Source of the DNA: Vespula vulgaris
Lineage: Eukaryota > Arthropoda > Insecta > Hymenoptera > Vespidae
Reading direction: 5' to 3'
Length of the DNA stretch: 64,000 nucleotides
Assembly (NCBI RefSeq): GCF_905475345.1
Contig: NC_066597.1
Location: 3,798,501-3,862,500, forward strand
The translations under genes and the position numbers were made by a program. The notes under the pieces were generated by a model. It worked only from the letters and a program-made list of their open reading frames with translations, was not told the DNA's origin and searched no databases. Positions 11,711-24,451 of the stretch are shown piece by piece (position 1 is the stretch's first letter; the number at the start of each line of letters is the position of its first letter).

Positions 11711-12796
11711 GGTCATCGTCGAAATCCACATAATTACAAACAGATATTATTTTTAATTTATAGAAAAAAAATGTATTTACAACTTTATGTTTATTACTTA
11801 CCATCATTCGCAGAATTAATTACGATTTAAAAGGTTTTAAAATAGAATTTTCGATAAACATTTATTTAATTAATATTTATTTAATTGAAAAAATATATGA
11901 AGTAGATGTCTTTTATTGTAATATCTTTTACGAAATTTTCTCCGTATGCTTTACAAATCATCTTAATTATTTAATTAATTAATTTAAAGTAATACCTCAA
12001 TTCACAAAACTGCATTATAAGTTATTTTATACATGTATCTTCAATACAATACTTTATGTCCTTTTTCAAATATTAATGTAACAAATAGTCTTTACAAGTC
12101 TCTCTTTAGCAAATATAATAATTAAAGTAATAATAAAATGAGGAAATGTGATTGGAAGAAGATATGCATCTTACACGATACACGCATTTCTTATTTAAAT
12201 GTTTTTAATATTTACAATAATATAAATATATATATAATATTATATTGTATATTATTATATAATTATATATTATATATATATATAATATTATATATATATA
12301 TGTATGTGTATTTATGTATCTTACATAGAAATATTAAGATTCTAGCTCCTTGTTTTCTTTTTGCAAAATTATCATAATTAGTCACATTGCAATATATTTC
12401 TAATTCTATTTTAAAAAATAAGTCCCACTCGGTTTCAACATAACTGCGAATGTGCGTAGTTGTATTCAATAGGATACAATTAAGTAAGATAATTGTACAA
12501 TCGTAATACATTTATGATTCTATATGTATATGTATATATATATATATACACACACAATATTTATAGCTATATATATTTTTTAGTTGAAAATCAACAATTT
12601 ACTTTCAGTACTCATAAAGGACTCTTACATAGAATCACAAATGTATTAAGTTGTTTCCATATACATCTCATACACTTCTATCTGATGTTGTATTTGACTT
12701 TGGATATTTTCTTTTTTGCAAAAAGAATCACCATACAACATAATAATATATACAATGGAGCAATAGAAAGACTGGATTATGCCACTATATCAATTA
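11711..12796 (-). other. Ctr1 3' UTR and convergent intergenic region
   Basis: This AT-rich spacer lies between the convergent Rab9 and Ctr1 genes and includes TA-rich tracts around 12220-12310 and 12525-12550. It probably contains the Ctr1 3' UTR. No single polyadenylation signal stands out, and nothing else is recognised. Confidence 0.4.
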
Positions 12797-14210
12797 CTAA
12801 TGACAATGTTCTGTAACATCCACGATTACAGATTTCTTCCATCCGAAAAGGAAGTAACCAAGGGTAGCACCAAAAACTACTGCGAAACAGAGCCAGGTGT
12901 TGAATGTCATGAAGATCAGCATTAAAAAGTAAGAAAGGATGACTTGTATGATATGCAGGAACGTTTGGAAACAATGCATCCATGACAGCATTGTGGGCCT
13001 GCACACATATACGATTAAAATAATATTTATATATACATATATATAAACATACAATTTATAAACGAATTATATACATTAATAAATATGCAAAACCCATTGA
13101 AGCTTGCAAGGAAAGTAAACAGAAATCATTTGCAATGCAAAGCTAGAAAATTCCATGAAAAAGTAATATAGTTTTGTCTCGTAATTTTGTAAATATTAAA
13201 CATTCAATTGCCTTATAGAAAATAAATAATGAAGTAAAAAAGAATCTACATTGCAGAATAGACATGCTTGATACATTACAGGAACGACAATGAGAAAAAA
13301 AATTTACAAAAGAAAATAATATTTAATTGCGATTGTAAAGATTTTTTTAACAATTAACAACATTTATCAAGACATTAACCGTGCAAAATTGTTAAAGAAG
13401 AAGACGAAAACATCGAAAAGAGAAGCACTACTAGAGAAAAAAAGAGAGATCATTGTAATGAGATGTATTGGCTAATATTAAAATACTAAGGACATCACAT
13501 GGAACTGTAATTCAGTAAATTAAAATTTAGTAGGCCGTCAAAATATATTTACTTACGGCCGTTTATGGATTACCTCACCAACCATACTAGAAAGGGCAAA
13601 ATGGACAAGCTAATTAAATAAATATCGTTTGTTGTATAATTATACTTAATGTACAACTAGTCTATATACATACTATTAATACGTAGAAAATGGAACTCAC
13701 TGGACAACTCTATTATCTTCAGCGACAACATTCTTCTCTTGAGGCATCGTAACGCTTCTGTATTGTAAGGAACTATATGTCTTCCAGAAAAGATATTCCC
13801 GGTAATACTTTAAACCCTCGTAAAGGGTAGCCATAATTATTATACCAATCATGGAACCGATGAGACTACCGATCGACGTTATTTTCCAAGATTCAAATAG
13901 TACAGTCTCGCAGTAGCCGCCATGAAAAGCCATCTAGATATAAAATCGAGTCTTTGTGATAAAGCAACAGAAATGATTCTCCTCATTAGTGATTAATGAT
14001 ATAAATACGTACCGACATACCATGCATTCCCATATTACTGCAACCACCCGTAGCAGCTGCTGAGCTGTGCATATGACCGCTAGCCATGTGATCCATACCA
14101 GCATGATTCATATTTGCATGGTCCATATTTGCATGATCCATACCAGCGTGGCTCATACTCCCATGATCCATATTTTCATGAGACATATGAGCTGCATGAG
14201 AGAAATTCAT
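12797..14210 (-). CDS. Ctr1A: High-affinity copper uptake transporter Ctr1
   Basis: This is a homotrimeric plasma-membrane Cu(I) importer of the Ctr/SLC31 family. Four coding exons join in frame: 14210-14013, 13933-13701, 13586-13557 (a 30-nt microexon) and 12998-12797, for 220 aa. The extracellular N-terminus (1-65) is rich in Met-Asp-His repeats that bind copper. The first membrane segment is about 84-104. The second carries the selectivity motif MLIFM (MxxxM, 180-184), and the third carries GATLG (GxxxG, 197-201). The protein ends in His-Cys-His (218-220), the cytosolic copper hand-off motif, preceded by a KKSVIVDVTE stretch like that of fly Ctr1A. A 5' UTR acceptor lies just upstream of the ATG (exon start near 14236). 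All copper-handling residues are intact. The A/B paralogue assignment is less certain than the family. Confidence 0.96.
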
Positions 14211-17200
14211 TTTTAACTTTATTACTCTCGAATAATCTATGAAAAGAAAAAAGGAAAAACAATAACAATATCAATCTGCAACTGAGATATATATTCTATA
14301 GAATTATCTTATTATTTTTTATTTCACTAAAATTATTCCTCAATCGTTGATTCCATCAATGATACGAGTAACGGTTTGTTAAGCGATAAAAACCGTTTCT
14401 CGTTTTAATAGCTACCCTGAGATAAGAAACATAAAAAAGGAAAGAAAGATCCGTTTCTCCGAAGTTGCTAGCTTGACCATGGACGTTGTGTATTCGTAAA
14501 GAGAGAGAGAAAGAAACGATTCATGACTCGTGTGTTCGTGCAAGCAGAACGAAGTGTTACGATAAAAAACGAAGTCGGTAGAGACTTTCTAAAGGAGATC
14601 TCCTGATGATAGGACTGACGTCTTTTTTTTACACGGACATCGAGTGAACATTCCATTCTAATGTTAAAGTAAGAGAGAGACATAGAGAAAGAGAGAGAGA
14701 AAGAGAAATAGAGATAGAGATAAATACAGAGAAAGAGAAAGAGAACGTTACCTCAAGTATCACTCGAAGTCTGGTTGTAATATCGAAGAAGAAACTACGT
14801 TTATTTCACGCTAAATCTACGAAATATATACGCATATACCGATTTTAATATAATACGAAATAGTGATCAAGTTATTCTTTTTCTCTCATTCCTTATTTTT
14901 TTTTCTTTTTTACTCTTTATTTTCTTTTTTTATATATTGTTACTTCTTTTATCAGCAAAAATATGGTTTCTTCGTAATATAACCTCCTCAGGGAAAAGAA
15001 AGAAAGAGAGAGAGAAAAGAGAGAAAGAGAGAGAGAGAGAAAGAGATAGAGATAGAGATAGAGATAGAGACAATTAAACGCGTTTCTTAAACGAAATATG
15101 ATATGTTTTGAGTAACTTCAAGTAAGTTTGTTAAATTATATCTTCGAAGGAAGGAGGTAATACGATCAAAAGGAAATATATATAGATCAAGGTGTCAAAT
15201 AAGGATTACGATTCATTTCTCATTTCACAATTAAATTTCATAAATATGTCTTAATCGAATCCGATTGATACATAACCAAAAAAATGAGATTTCGAACTTC
15301 CAAAATATTGTGTTCTTTCTCTCTTTTCTTTTTCTTCTGTTTTATCCATTTTCTGTTTTAACGCGTTGATTATTAATAAGCGAAACTGTTTTGTTAAGAA
15401 TTTTCTGCAGAAATTTGTTGTTATCTAAAAAGATATAATATAGCAAACAAACGTACACATACACACGTACAGACAAGCATGTATGCATGCATTAAATATA
15501 CATAGAAAAATAGTAATTATAATTCATAAGAAACGTAATTTTTCGAGACCTAATTACACATTCAGCTTTGATTAACAATCTAACGAAAAGTTGATATCAT
15601 GTGCTCATTTTTTACGAATTATCAATAATATACAAATGTTGAACTATTTTTTCGAAACATAAAAACATTATTACAAAACATAATACGTGAACGTGAAATT
15701 ATATATATGTACATATAGAAATATCTTTTTTTCTTTTTCAATTTCTTTATCATTTATTTAACACTTATTCTCAAACTAAAACAAACTTTTTTCCTTTCTT
15801 TTTTAATTCTTAATTTAAAAAATATAGATATTTATGGCCAATTAAAAATAATGACAATTCAATTTTGTCGATCTAACCTTAAAGAAATCTTGTTATATAT
15901 TTCATTGACGGAAAAAAAAAAGAAAGAGAAAAAATCGATTAGTTTAATCGATACAAGTCTCTATTGTTATCTCGAAGTAAACTAAACAGCGAAAAGGAAA
16001 AAGAAGAAAAATGAAAAAAAGAAAAAGAAAAAGAAAAAGAAAAAGAGTAGAATTTTTTATATCAATGTCCAGAAAGGTAACGCCTACTTTCATTTTATCT
16101 TTCTCTCTCTCATTCTTATTCTTACTCTCGTTCTCACTCTAGTCTTATCCACTGATTAAACATCGAACATATTGTTTCATATATATACACGATACAGTTA
16201 CAAGCAGATTGTCAGCGACCTTTGTGAAGTATAAACGTTCGATAAATTGTTTATTGAAAAAAAAAAGGAATAGTAGAAAGAAACAGAGAGTCGAACGTTT
16301 TATTTTTAACGCTATTAAGATAAATACGTTATGATAGTTATATACGATAACTCATTGCAACAGGTCGGATTAATTTCGTTCAAATTTTCCCGCTTAAATC
16401 TCATTCGTCGTAAACGAATTAAACCAATCATCTTACTGATACGCATAAATCGTAACAATGTTTTTTCGGGAATTATAAATATAGAATTTTTTAGATTAAG
16501 AATAATGAACAAAAGAAAAAAAAAAGAAATAAAAAGAAAAAGAAAATGAGTATAGAAGTTCCATTGTATCGTATACGTTTTCTCGGTGAAGTTATTGAAA
16601 CTGCGTTGCATTAAAAAGGAGAATTGCAGAAAGTACGGTGATAATTACGGCACATACCTCGTTATATACAAACACACACACAAACATATATATATATACG
16701 TGCCTTGTTATATAATATATATATATATATATATTTCTCGAGATAACCACAAAGATAATTTATAAATGCATTATTATATAGATTCATTATTAATTATTAT
16801 ACTATTAATTATAATATATAATTAGAATAATTCACACATATATTAATATTTATATTTAAGACTTTAATTATATATTTATATATATATATATTTGTTATTA
16901 TATATATATAAATCTTTTTTATACGAATTATTAAATTATTATTTTAAATATTAGATTTTAATATAATTGATAATAAAGCATTAATAAATTATTTCAACAA
17001 CAAGGTGTTTGTGTGTTTGTGTATGATTACGATTATTAAATATATATTTTGAATAATAAATCCATGTTTTTTTGTAGTCAATAATATTTTTGTTCCGGAA
17101 ACCGCAGACAATCGAAATCATTGATAAAGAGGTATCGTTTGGTGGTTAACAAAAAAAAAAAAAGAAAAAAGAAAGAAACAAAAAACAGGAAAAAGTGGTC

Positions 17201-17217
17201 TCATTACAATATTCTTC

Positions 17218-17398
17218 GTTTAGTACGTCAAAAAAATACTCGTTTTAAATCGGTTATTTTTCAATGACAGATAAAAAAAGAGAGAATATAAATAAAATCT
17301 AGAAAGTAAAAAGTTAAAACTAAAGAGTTTAGTACGTCAAAAAAATAATCGTTTTAAATCGATTATCTTTCAACGACAGAAAAAAAAAGAGATAATAT
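17218..17398. repeat. Two-copy tandem duplication, period 109 bp
   Basis: GTTTAGTACGTCAAAAAAAT starts at 17218 and again at 17327. The similarity continues through the CGTTTTAAATCG and CAACGACAG / CAATGACAG stretches of each copy. The function is unknown. Confidence 0.85.
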
Positions 17399-19188
17399 AT
17401 ATCTATACTTAATGTAAATAAAATCGTTAGCATAATTATGTGTAAAACAATTAATATTTACTCATTTAGATTCATATATTCCAGTTGAAAGAAAATAATG
17501 GTCTGAAGTTAAGTTTGTAACTAATCCTTGAGAATGTTTACAGAATGTTTATAAAATATCACATTTTATTTTTCGAAAAATAAAACTAATAACGCGGATA
17601 AATATTATTTTTATATTTCCATTTTTGAAATCATGCAATAATACTAATAGATTACGATAATTTAATGTCTATACTTTTAGCACCATTTGTACTATAATCG
17701 ATCAGATAATGATCGATTGATGAATAATTTTATATATATATATACACACACATATACATATATATACATATACACATATACATATACATACATTTATTAT
17801 AAATAACGTTTAATATTTTTAATGTTTTCATTATTTCGTAAAAAAAAAATAAAAAAATAAAATAAAAAATAGGAACATAACCTTAAAAAGAGGATAAAAG
17901 CTAATTGTTAATATGACTGGTTAAGGAACAAGGAAGGAGGAAAAAGACTTCATAAAGGGCCTTCGAACGAGCAAGACCACAATTTGTCACGCCACAGGAA
18001 TCTCTAATATTGAAATTCCAATATTCCCTAGTAGGTATGAGTGAAAACGACATAGATAGGGATAGAAATAAAGAGAGAGAGAGAGAGAGAGAGAGCGAGA
18101 AAGAGGGAGAGAGTTCATAATAAGGTTTCACAGTAAAATGGGAGAAAGGGATATATCGCGAATTATCGATCGTTTTTATTACCAATCGAGATTCATTGGT
18201 GAGTTTAAAAGGCAGCCATCATTAGCGATGGTTTTACGTAACTGTCGTGGCAACAGAACGAGAATAAATAGTTGAAGGAAACAAAAAAGGTCTATATGTA
18301 TCGATCTAACGAAGATATGGGTGAATTTATTCGTTCGATACGACGGATAATTATAATTAAATAAGTAAGTAAATAAGTAAGCAGTTTTAAGAGATAACGA
18401 AGCGTGAATTTTTAGCGTTCTACTTACGTATATATATAAAAAGAGAAAAAGAAAGAAAAGAAAAGAAGAGTATGCATGAATAGAGTGAGTATCGATCAAC
18501 GAGAGTTTGCGAATACATTCAACTATGGTATATAATATATATTGGTACATGATATATACATACGTATATACATACGTCCAAACACACACATATATACATG
18601 CACGTATGTCATGAACTGTCTCTGTGCACTTAGGAAATACGAATTACTCGTCGTAGGGTAGGGACAATATTGGCGTCAATTGGATCAACTATAGCAAATC
18701 GTTATAAATTAACAGGAGTATATATATATATATATAGTATATCAAGGGTTCCAAAAAAAAAAAAGAAACAAAGAAAAATAATCCTTTTCGATCGATAAAA
18801 GTTCGATCTATGTCATCGTTTACACTCACGTGTATTTTATATATAACGATTAAAAAGAATAAGGATTGAAAAAAGAGCAAGTGAACGAGTAAGCAAAATA
18901 GAGAGAGAGAATTAAGATCTAGTTTTCAATATGGGTTCCGTTCAACAATGTAGAAAGTGACCGCATTTAGTTAAATATATTACGATTTCAAAGACAGCTG
19001 TAGTAGGAGTAAGTGAAAATAAAAATTGTTATGTGAAAGGAACGAATAAGGGTGGGTAAGTAGGCGTAGAGAGGGATGGAGAGGACAGGGGAAGAGGAGA
19101 AGGGTAAAGGAACAAGTAACGAACCTGATTGTGTGAGAAATTTTACGATACATTCACCTCCTATCGGTGCAAAGTGTTTCTTTTTTCT

Positions 19189-19191
<3 letters not shown>

Positions 19192-19257
<66 letters not shown>
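19192..19257. repeat. (CT)n microsatellite, about 66 bp
   Basis: Uninterrupted CT dinucleotides. Confidence 0.95.
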
Positions 19258-19260
<3 letters not shown>

Positions 19261-19530
19261 TTAATATCGGACATGTTACCGATAGACTGCAGTGAATGCT
19301 GTTTACTATCGTATTAGAAAAATTATTGTATTTGATTGAATCGAAATTATTTATTCGTCTCCTTTTTATTAGTTTCGTTAATAAAAAGAAAAAAAGAAAG
19401 TGAAATGAAACATTTCACGTTTTATTCTCTTTTAAGATCGATTAGTAAAAGATATGATGCAAAGATTAGAAATATATAAGATAAAGAACGAATTAGTCCG
19501 ACTTTCTTTTCGACGTTCCCAAAGATATAT

Positions 19531-19531
19531 A

Positions 19532-19567
<36 letters not shown>

Positions 19568-19590
19568 TGTATGCATGTATGTATGTATAT
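19531..19590. repeat. (TA)n / (ATGT)n microsatellite
   Basis: A short TA run leads into ATGT tetranucleotides with one GCATG variant. Confidence 0.9.
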
Positions 19591-20014
19591 AATATGATGT
19601 ACAAGATACACACGCGCGAAGATGAATTTCAAAAATATTTGACACACGCGATTCCGTATACATTCGTTTTGATGAAAAGAGAAATTCTGAAGATTTTACC
19701 GATTCACAGTATTTAGACGAATTCGACGAAAAGAAAAATATCCGTTGTGGAGAGTATATTACGTGACACTCGTTAAAAGAACTCGAAGCGTCTTGTTACG
19801 AAATAAATTCAGCTTTACCGACGACTATAAGAGATAGGTAAAGACAGACAGACAGATAGAAAGAGAGTGAATGTGAAAGAGAAAGAGAGAAAGAGAAGGA
19901 AAGAAAGAATTTCTCTCTCTCTCTTTCTCTCTACCTACATATACATATATATATATTTTTTTTCAGTATAAAACGTAAGAAAAAAGGAAAGATTTGTTAA
20001 TTCTCGGTACTCAC

Positions 20015-20432
20015 CGTATTTTTTTGTTCGTTCGTTTTTTTTCTTTCTTTTTTGTTTGTTTTCCCGTTTAAAAAAATCTCGAGAAAAAATTGTAGGTTAT
20101 ATCTCGTTCGTCTCTCTTAGGTAGCAACGAGTTTTCTAACAACGCGTAGAGTTGCAGTTCCTTCGTGTTCGACTGTTCGACTTCGTGTCCAAGTCGGATC
20201 TGCGAATTTGTGGTTAAGAGCGAGTTAACGCTCTAGCACGGACACTCGCAGATCCCCTAACAAACTGTACGCCACACTATTGCTCGCCGCCATCGTTCTG
20301 AACTGAAGGAAAAACGAGTTAAAAAGAGATAGAAAGAGATAGACCGAGAAAGAGAGAGAGAAAGAAACAGGGAGAGGAACAGAGACAGAAACAATCTTTA
20401 AGTGTACGCGCAGGACGACTGTAATCGCCAGT
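20015..20432. promoter_or_regulatory. Candidate bidirectional promoter with leader exons on both strands
   Basis: This block is distinctly richer in GC and CpG than the flanking intron-like DNA. A minus-strand donor (ATACG/GTGAGT, exon end 20015) and a plus-strand donor (GCCAGT/GTAAGT, exon end 20432) point outward. The minus exon could be a Ctr1 leader and the plus exon an ANAPC15 leader. The middle holds a 10-bp inverted repeat, GGATCTGCGA (20196-20205) and TCGCAGATCC (20246-20255), around a smaller palindrome (20217-20234). The promoter role is inferred. Confidence 0.45.
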
Positions 20433-21092
20433 GTAAGTACGTGACATTACATTAACGTGATGTTTAGTTTCGACGAGAGATGGCGATAGTTTCGACATAA
20501 TTTTTTAGCGGAATCTTTTTCATCGACTAATTCAATTGGAATCTTTATAAATAATATATACGTACAGATGATGAAATTAATTTCTTTAATAGAAAATATT
20601 ACGGTTGTTGTCGTTTTTCTATTTTTTTCTACACAATTATTTAGTCTTCTAGTGTGTTGTAGGTGTAGGTATTGATATTTTGCATCGATTGATTCTCTTT
20701 CTCTCTCTCTCTCTTTCTTTCTCTTTCTACAGATCTTTTTCTCTCACACAGATTTAATTTTTATTAATGTGCAACAGCGTGTCGTTAAGATTAGAAATAT
20801 TGTTTTCCTTTTACTATTTTATACATTTCAGCGTATAAACGTAAGATTCATTTCTTTTTGAACTAAGTAAAATATGTTTAGAATGGTAGAGTACATTGCA
20901 AGAGATAAATTTGTTTAAAATGATCATTCACTTCATCAAATTTATCATCACGTTATCACGAATAAAAAGAAAAACAATATAGTATCGAGTATAAAATAAA
21001 ATTTTCTTTTTATAAAGGAGAATATACAAAATGAATTGTTTGTGTTCAAAGTTTAATATCATAACCCTTTGATTCTTAAAAGTATCGTTTCA

Positions 21093-21321
21093 GATGGCGC
21101 CAGGTTACAGTTCCGCTTCGTTCTCTGTTTTCCTTTTTCTCCGCAAATCCGCGGTGGCGCTAAAAGCTTTGCGATTTCGTTCGTGTTTACAATCCATCGA
21201 TTAGTTCGTGTTGTTTATCGTGCGATTCGGTCGAAAAGTTTCGTCGAAAGTGTGTGTAGAAAATAAAATATATTAGTTATTATTATAGTTTTATTATTAT
21301 TTGATATCTTAATCGTTCATT
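21093..21321 (+). promoter_or_regulatory. ANAPC15 5' UTR or proximal promoter
   Basis: TTTCAG directly precedes ATGGCGCCAGG at 21093, so the segment could be a second leader exon. The same bases resemble a YY1-type ATGGCGCC promoter element. The segment is GC-richer than its surroundings and contains an ATG (21093) whose frame terminates before the ANAPC15 start at 21322, making a possible upstream ORF. Confidence 0.35.
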
Positions 21322-22291
21322 ATGTCGATTGTTCCACTTTGGCCGAGTTTACGGCCAAGAATAACGGATCCTTTGTGGTTCGATGCTGACAGTCCCGTTG
21401 ACGAGGAATCTGAAGTAACTGCTTTAGAAGCTGAACATCAAGCATGGGTAAATTAGAATATGATTTTCATTTGTTAACAATATTTTATTCAGAATTAATT
21501 GTCTTGTCAGAGAGAACATGTCCGTGTACAAGGATACGACCATATACCGATCGGGAAAACAGTTAGTGACGTAAGTTAACCTCACTTTATTCTCACGAAA
21601 CACATCTGCATAGATACATACATATATACTTATATACATACATACATATATATATATATATTTCATCGTACATATTTTACCAATTTCGTAAAAATGAAGG
21701 AATATATTTTTAATCGTTCGAACGTTTCGTTTATTGATATTATATCGTTATGTCGAGAAAAACATAGTTAGGATAAAATTATTCGAAGAATTATATGTAA
21801 CTGTGACTAGATTAACCAGTTATCTACAGAGTATTTGTAGTCGTTGTTAGATGGATGCAACTTACCGACAGTTGGAAATATAGGAAAGAATAATAAATGT
21901 ATTATTCTCACGATTATTCATTTCACTTATGTTACAATTAAATTTCATTAAATAACTAATAGATATTTCTTTTTCTTCATTTATTTTTTTTTTCGTTTTT
22001 ATTTTTATTTTTTTTTTTTTTAATTCGATAATTGTGATAATTCTATTTTGTAATATGCAGTTTAGAGGATCGGAGGAAGAGGAAGAGGAGGAAGAAGAGG
22101 AGGAGGGTGACGGGGAGGAAGAGGAAGAGTCGGACACCCATGAAGAAGAAGAGGAAGAATTAGATGAAATAGACATGGAAGTTAGCTACCCTCATCAACC
22201 TCAAAGATCTAGTCCAACGGACACAGTGACAGATCCAGTGTCCATCAGAGTGGTCAACAGTGTCAATGCGCATACTCCTCGTTATACTTAA
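21322..22291 (+). CDS. ANAPC15: Anaphase-promoting complex subunit 15
   Basis: APC15 is a small subunit of the APC/C ubiquitin ligase that promotes turnover of the mitotic checkpoint complex. Three exons join in phase 0: 21322-21447, 21511-21570 and 22061-22291, giving 138 aa. The N-terminus has the family signature PSLRPRITDPLWF (8-20), matching PSLFPRVTETLWF in the human protein, followed by EAEHQAW (36-42) and IPIGK, as in human HQAW and VPIGK. The C-terminal half opens with a long run of Glu/Asp, the acidic tail typical of the family, then a Pro/Ser/Thr-rich end. Human APC15 is 121 aa. Introns are 63 and 490 bp with GT-AG borders. The ATG in an alternative frame start at 22034 lies in the intron and is rejected. 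Confidence 0.93.
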
Positions 22292-22480
22292 TTAAGATAT
22301 TGCATTTCCTGATTAACGCGACCGATCGGCTCTTTTAGCTAGTACGTCCCGTTTAATTCCTATCTAGGATGGATAATTAACGTAATAGAAAAAGAAAACG
22401 AACAAAAAAAAAAAAAGAAAGGAAAGAAGAAAAGAAAATTATTTATCTTTAATAGAATGAACGGATTTAATATATCCATT

Positions 22481-22486
22481 AATAAA
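22481..22486 (+). other. ANAPC15 polyadenylation signal
   Basis: AATAAA lies 190 bases after the stop codon and is the first canonical signal in the 3' flank. Confidence 0.6.
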
Positions 22487-22695
22487 ACTTAATCTCTTTA
22501 TAGTACGCATATATAAGATTTATTTTATTTTATTTATTTATATATTTCTTTTCAATATCTTTTTATTCTATGTATATACATATACATATATATATAATTT
22601 TTTTTATATTTCTTATATGTACAAATTTTTGTATAAAATTTTTGTATATAAAAAATTCTATATAAATTATTATATAAAAACTATATATATATGTA

Positions 22696-22699
<4 letters not shown>

Positions 22700-22770
<71 letters not shown>
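22700..22770. repeat. (TG)n-(TA)n microsatellite
   Basis: TG repeats pass directly into a TA run of about 60 bp. Confidence 0.95.
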
Positions 22771-22771
<1 letters not shown>

Positions 22772-22979
22772 AAAAAGAGAAAGAAAAAAAAATTTTTCCA
22801 TTAACAGCTCATATACAAGAATACGTGACGATTGCGTGAATTCGCGTTGGTAACAACGACCTTTAGGAAGTATCGAGTAAGCTAAGTCGTTAGTTTTCGA
22901 GCGATCAGCATTTCGGATATGAATCGTGTTAGGTCAAGAACCCGTCCAATAGAAAAACTCTCTCTCTTTCTTTCTCCCA

Positions 22980-22984
<5 letters not shown>

Positions 22985-23042
<58 letters not shown>
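22985..23042. repeat. (CT)n microsatellite
   Basis: Near-perfect CT dinucleotides. Confidence 0.95.
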
Positions 23043-23047
<5 letters not shown>

Positions 23048-23810
23048 ATAGTTACCAACGTATATACTTATACATATATATCGAGAGAAAAGAAATTTTA
23101 ATTTAGATAGAATACATTCCTACGACACCGAGATAAACGATCTCAACAATTTTACTGTATACACCAACGAGAGTCTGTAACGTCACAAATAATATTTTCA
23201 TATATGTATGTACCCTTCCATGTTAATACCATCCTTCTCTCTTTCTCTCTCTTCCTTTTCTATTTCTCTTTCATTCGTATCTACGATTGTAACACATACG
23301 ATTATCAGTACTTGAACGAACAGTCGACTGGTGGTTAACGTTTGACATTGTAGTCGACGAAAGAGAGTACATCTCTTCGTACCGGTATCGATCTTTCTCG
23401 CGAAGTGCAGCTCGCGTTCCGTTCTGCCCGATCGAAGGCAAGGGACTTACTCCTCTCTCTCTCTATCTCTCTCTCTTTCTCTCCTTCATCTTTCTCTCTA
23501 TCTCTTTCCTTCTCTCTCTCTTTCTGTTTCTCTCTCTTGAACGTCGTCTTCATCTTTCTCTTTGGAGAACGGGGCAAGTCGGTAACCCGCCTCGCTGGCA
23601 AAGGGCCGTGGAACCGCATCATGCTCGAGCGGGACACTCTCTGTACACTCCGTATACCCACCTATACTAGGTGTAAGTACACGCGAGAATGTATGATATA
23701 GCTATATACAGCGCCGGCTCTCTCGGCGTGTAACTGAAGTAAAGCCAGGTTGGTGCCCCCGCTAGGGTGAACGAACGGGTACGCTCAGGCAAAAGCGAAC
23801 CCGTGTGCCT

Positions 23811-23936
23811 CCTCCTCCTCCTCCTCCTCCTACCCTTCTTCCCCTCCTTCTCCGGGGAGCTTCTCTCTCCTCTTCACCAACGGCCTTCTCCTCCTCCTCC
23901 CCCTCCCTCCTCCTCCTCCTCCTCCTCCTCCTCCTT
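23811..23936. repeat. (CCT)n-rich tract
   Basis: Two CCT trinucleotide runs, about 23812-23832 and 23887-23935, are separated by CT-rich sequence. Confidence 0.9.
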
Positions 23937-24338
23937 CGTCTTCATGACTCCTTCTTGAACACGCTGATGTTCCTACCTGACGTCACAACGCAATCATCCA
24001 GTCCAAAAATTATATATTTTTGTCGTTCTTATTTTTCTTCTCCCCCTCTCTCTCTCTTTTTTTTTTCTTTTTTTTCTTTTTTTCTCACGGTTGTAACGCG
24101 CGCACGTGTGTGTGTATGTGTATGTATGTATATATATATATATATCTTTTTCTCTTTTTCCTTTTCTTTTTCTCTAAGAAGATTCCCTTTAAGAATTTCG
24201 TATATTGTATAATATAGTTACATACGAGTCATAACGATCGACCCGAAGACACGACAAAAACGTAGTCTCATCGAACGCAACTGACGACGCCCGGATGGTT
24301 CGATCGGTCGACCGTTCGAACATTCGACGTTGCGTTAC

Positions 24339-24451
24339 CTGTAATCCACGTTAAAAGGCTTAATTTGAATTATTAATGCCACGATGGGCGCCCAATCTTC
24401 CTCCACGATCGTATCTTTACCAACACCAGGGACAACTTTCAGTTTGGACAT
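24339..24451 (-). CDS. Candidate short coding exon, unrecognised
   Basis: On the minus strand an ATG (24451-24449) with an in-frame TAA five codons upstream opens 37 codons plus 2 nt. The frame ends exactly at a consensus-like donor, TTACAG/GTAACG. The peptide is mixed and non-repetitive (it includes VPGVGKDTIVEEDWAPIVAL), unlike the repeat-derived frames around it. It matches no family I know, and no partner exon was found. A chance open frame remains quite possible. Confidence 0.22.

Larger units (their letters stand above)
14237..20000 (-). other. Ctr1 upstream or 5' intron region, non-coding
   Basis: Possible Ctr1 leader exons lie upstream of the acceptor at about 14237. One minus-strand donor is CTTGAG/GTAACG near 14752. 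A more distant one is at 20014 in the GC-richer block. The interval is AT-rich with A-rich, GA and TA simple sequence (for example 14690-14740, 15000-15070, 16715-16732 and 18070-18110) and a 109-bp tandem duplication at 17218-17398. No coding gene was found on either strand. Confidence 0.4.

Noticed and set aside
14013..14210. Met-His repeats at the Ctr1 N-terminus as a satellite-derived artefact
   Set aside because: Such Met/His/Asp-rich repeats are normal for Ctr1 copper-binding ectodomains, and the exon splices in frame to the conserved membrane core.
22034..22060. Upstream ATG giving an extended ANAPC15 acidic frame
   Set aside because: It lies in the last intron, before the acceptor at 22059-22060. 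The spliced frame from 21322 carries the family signature.
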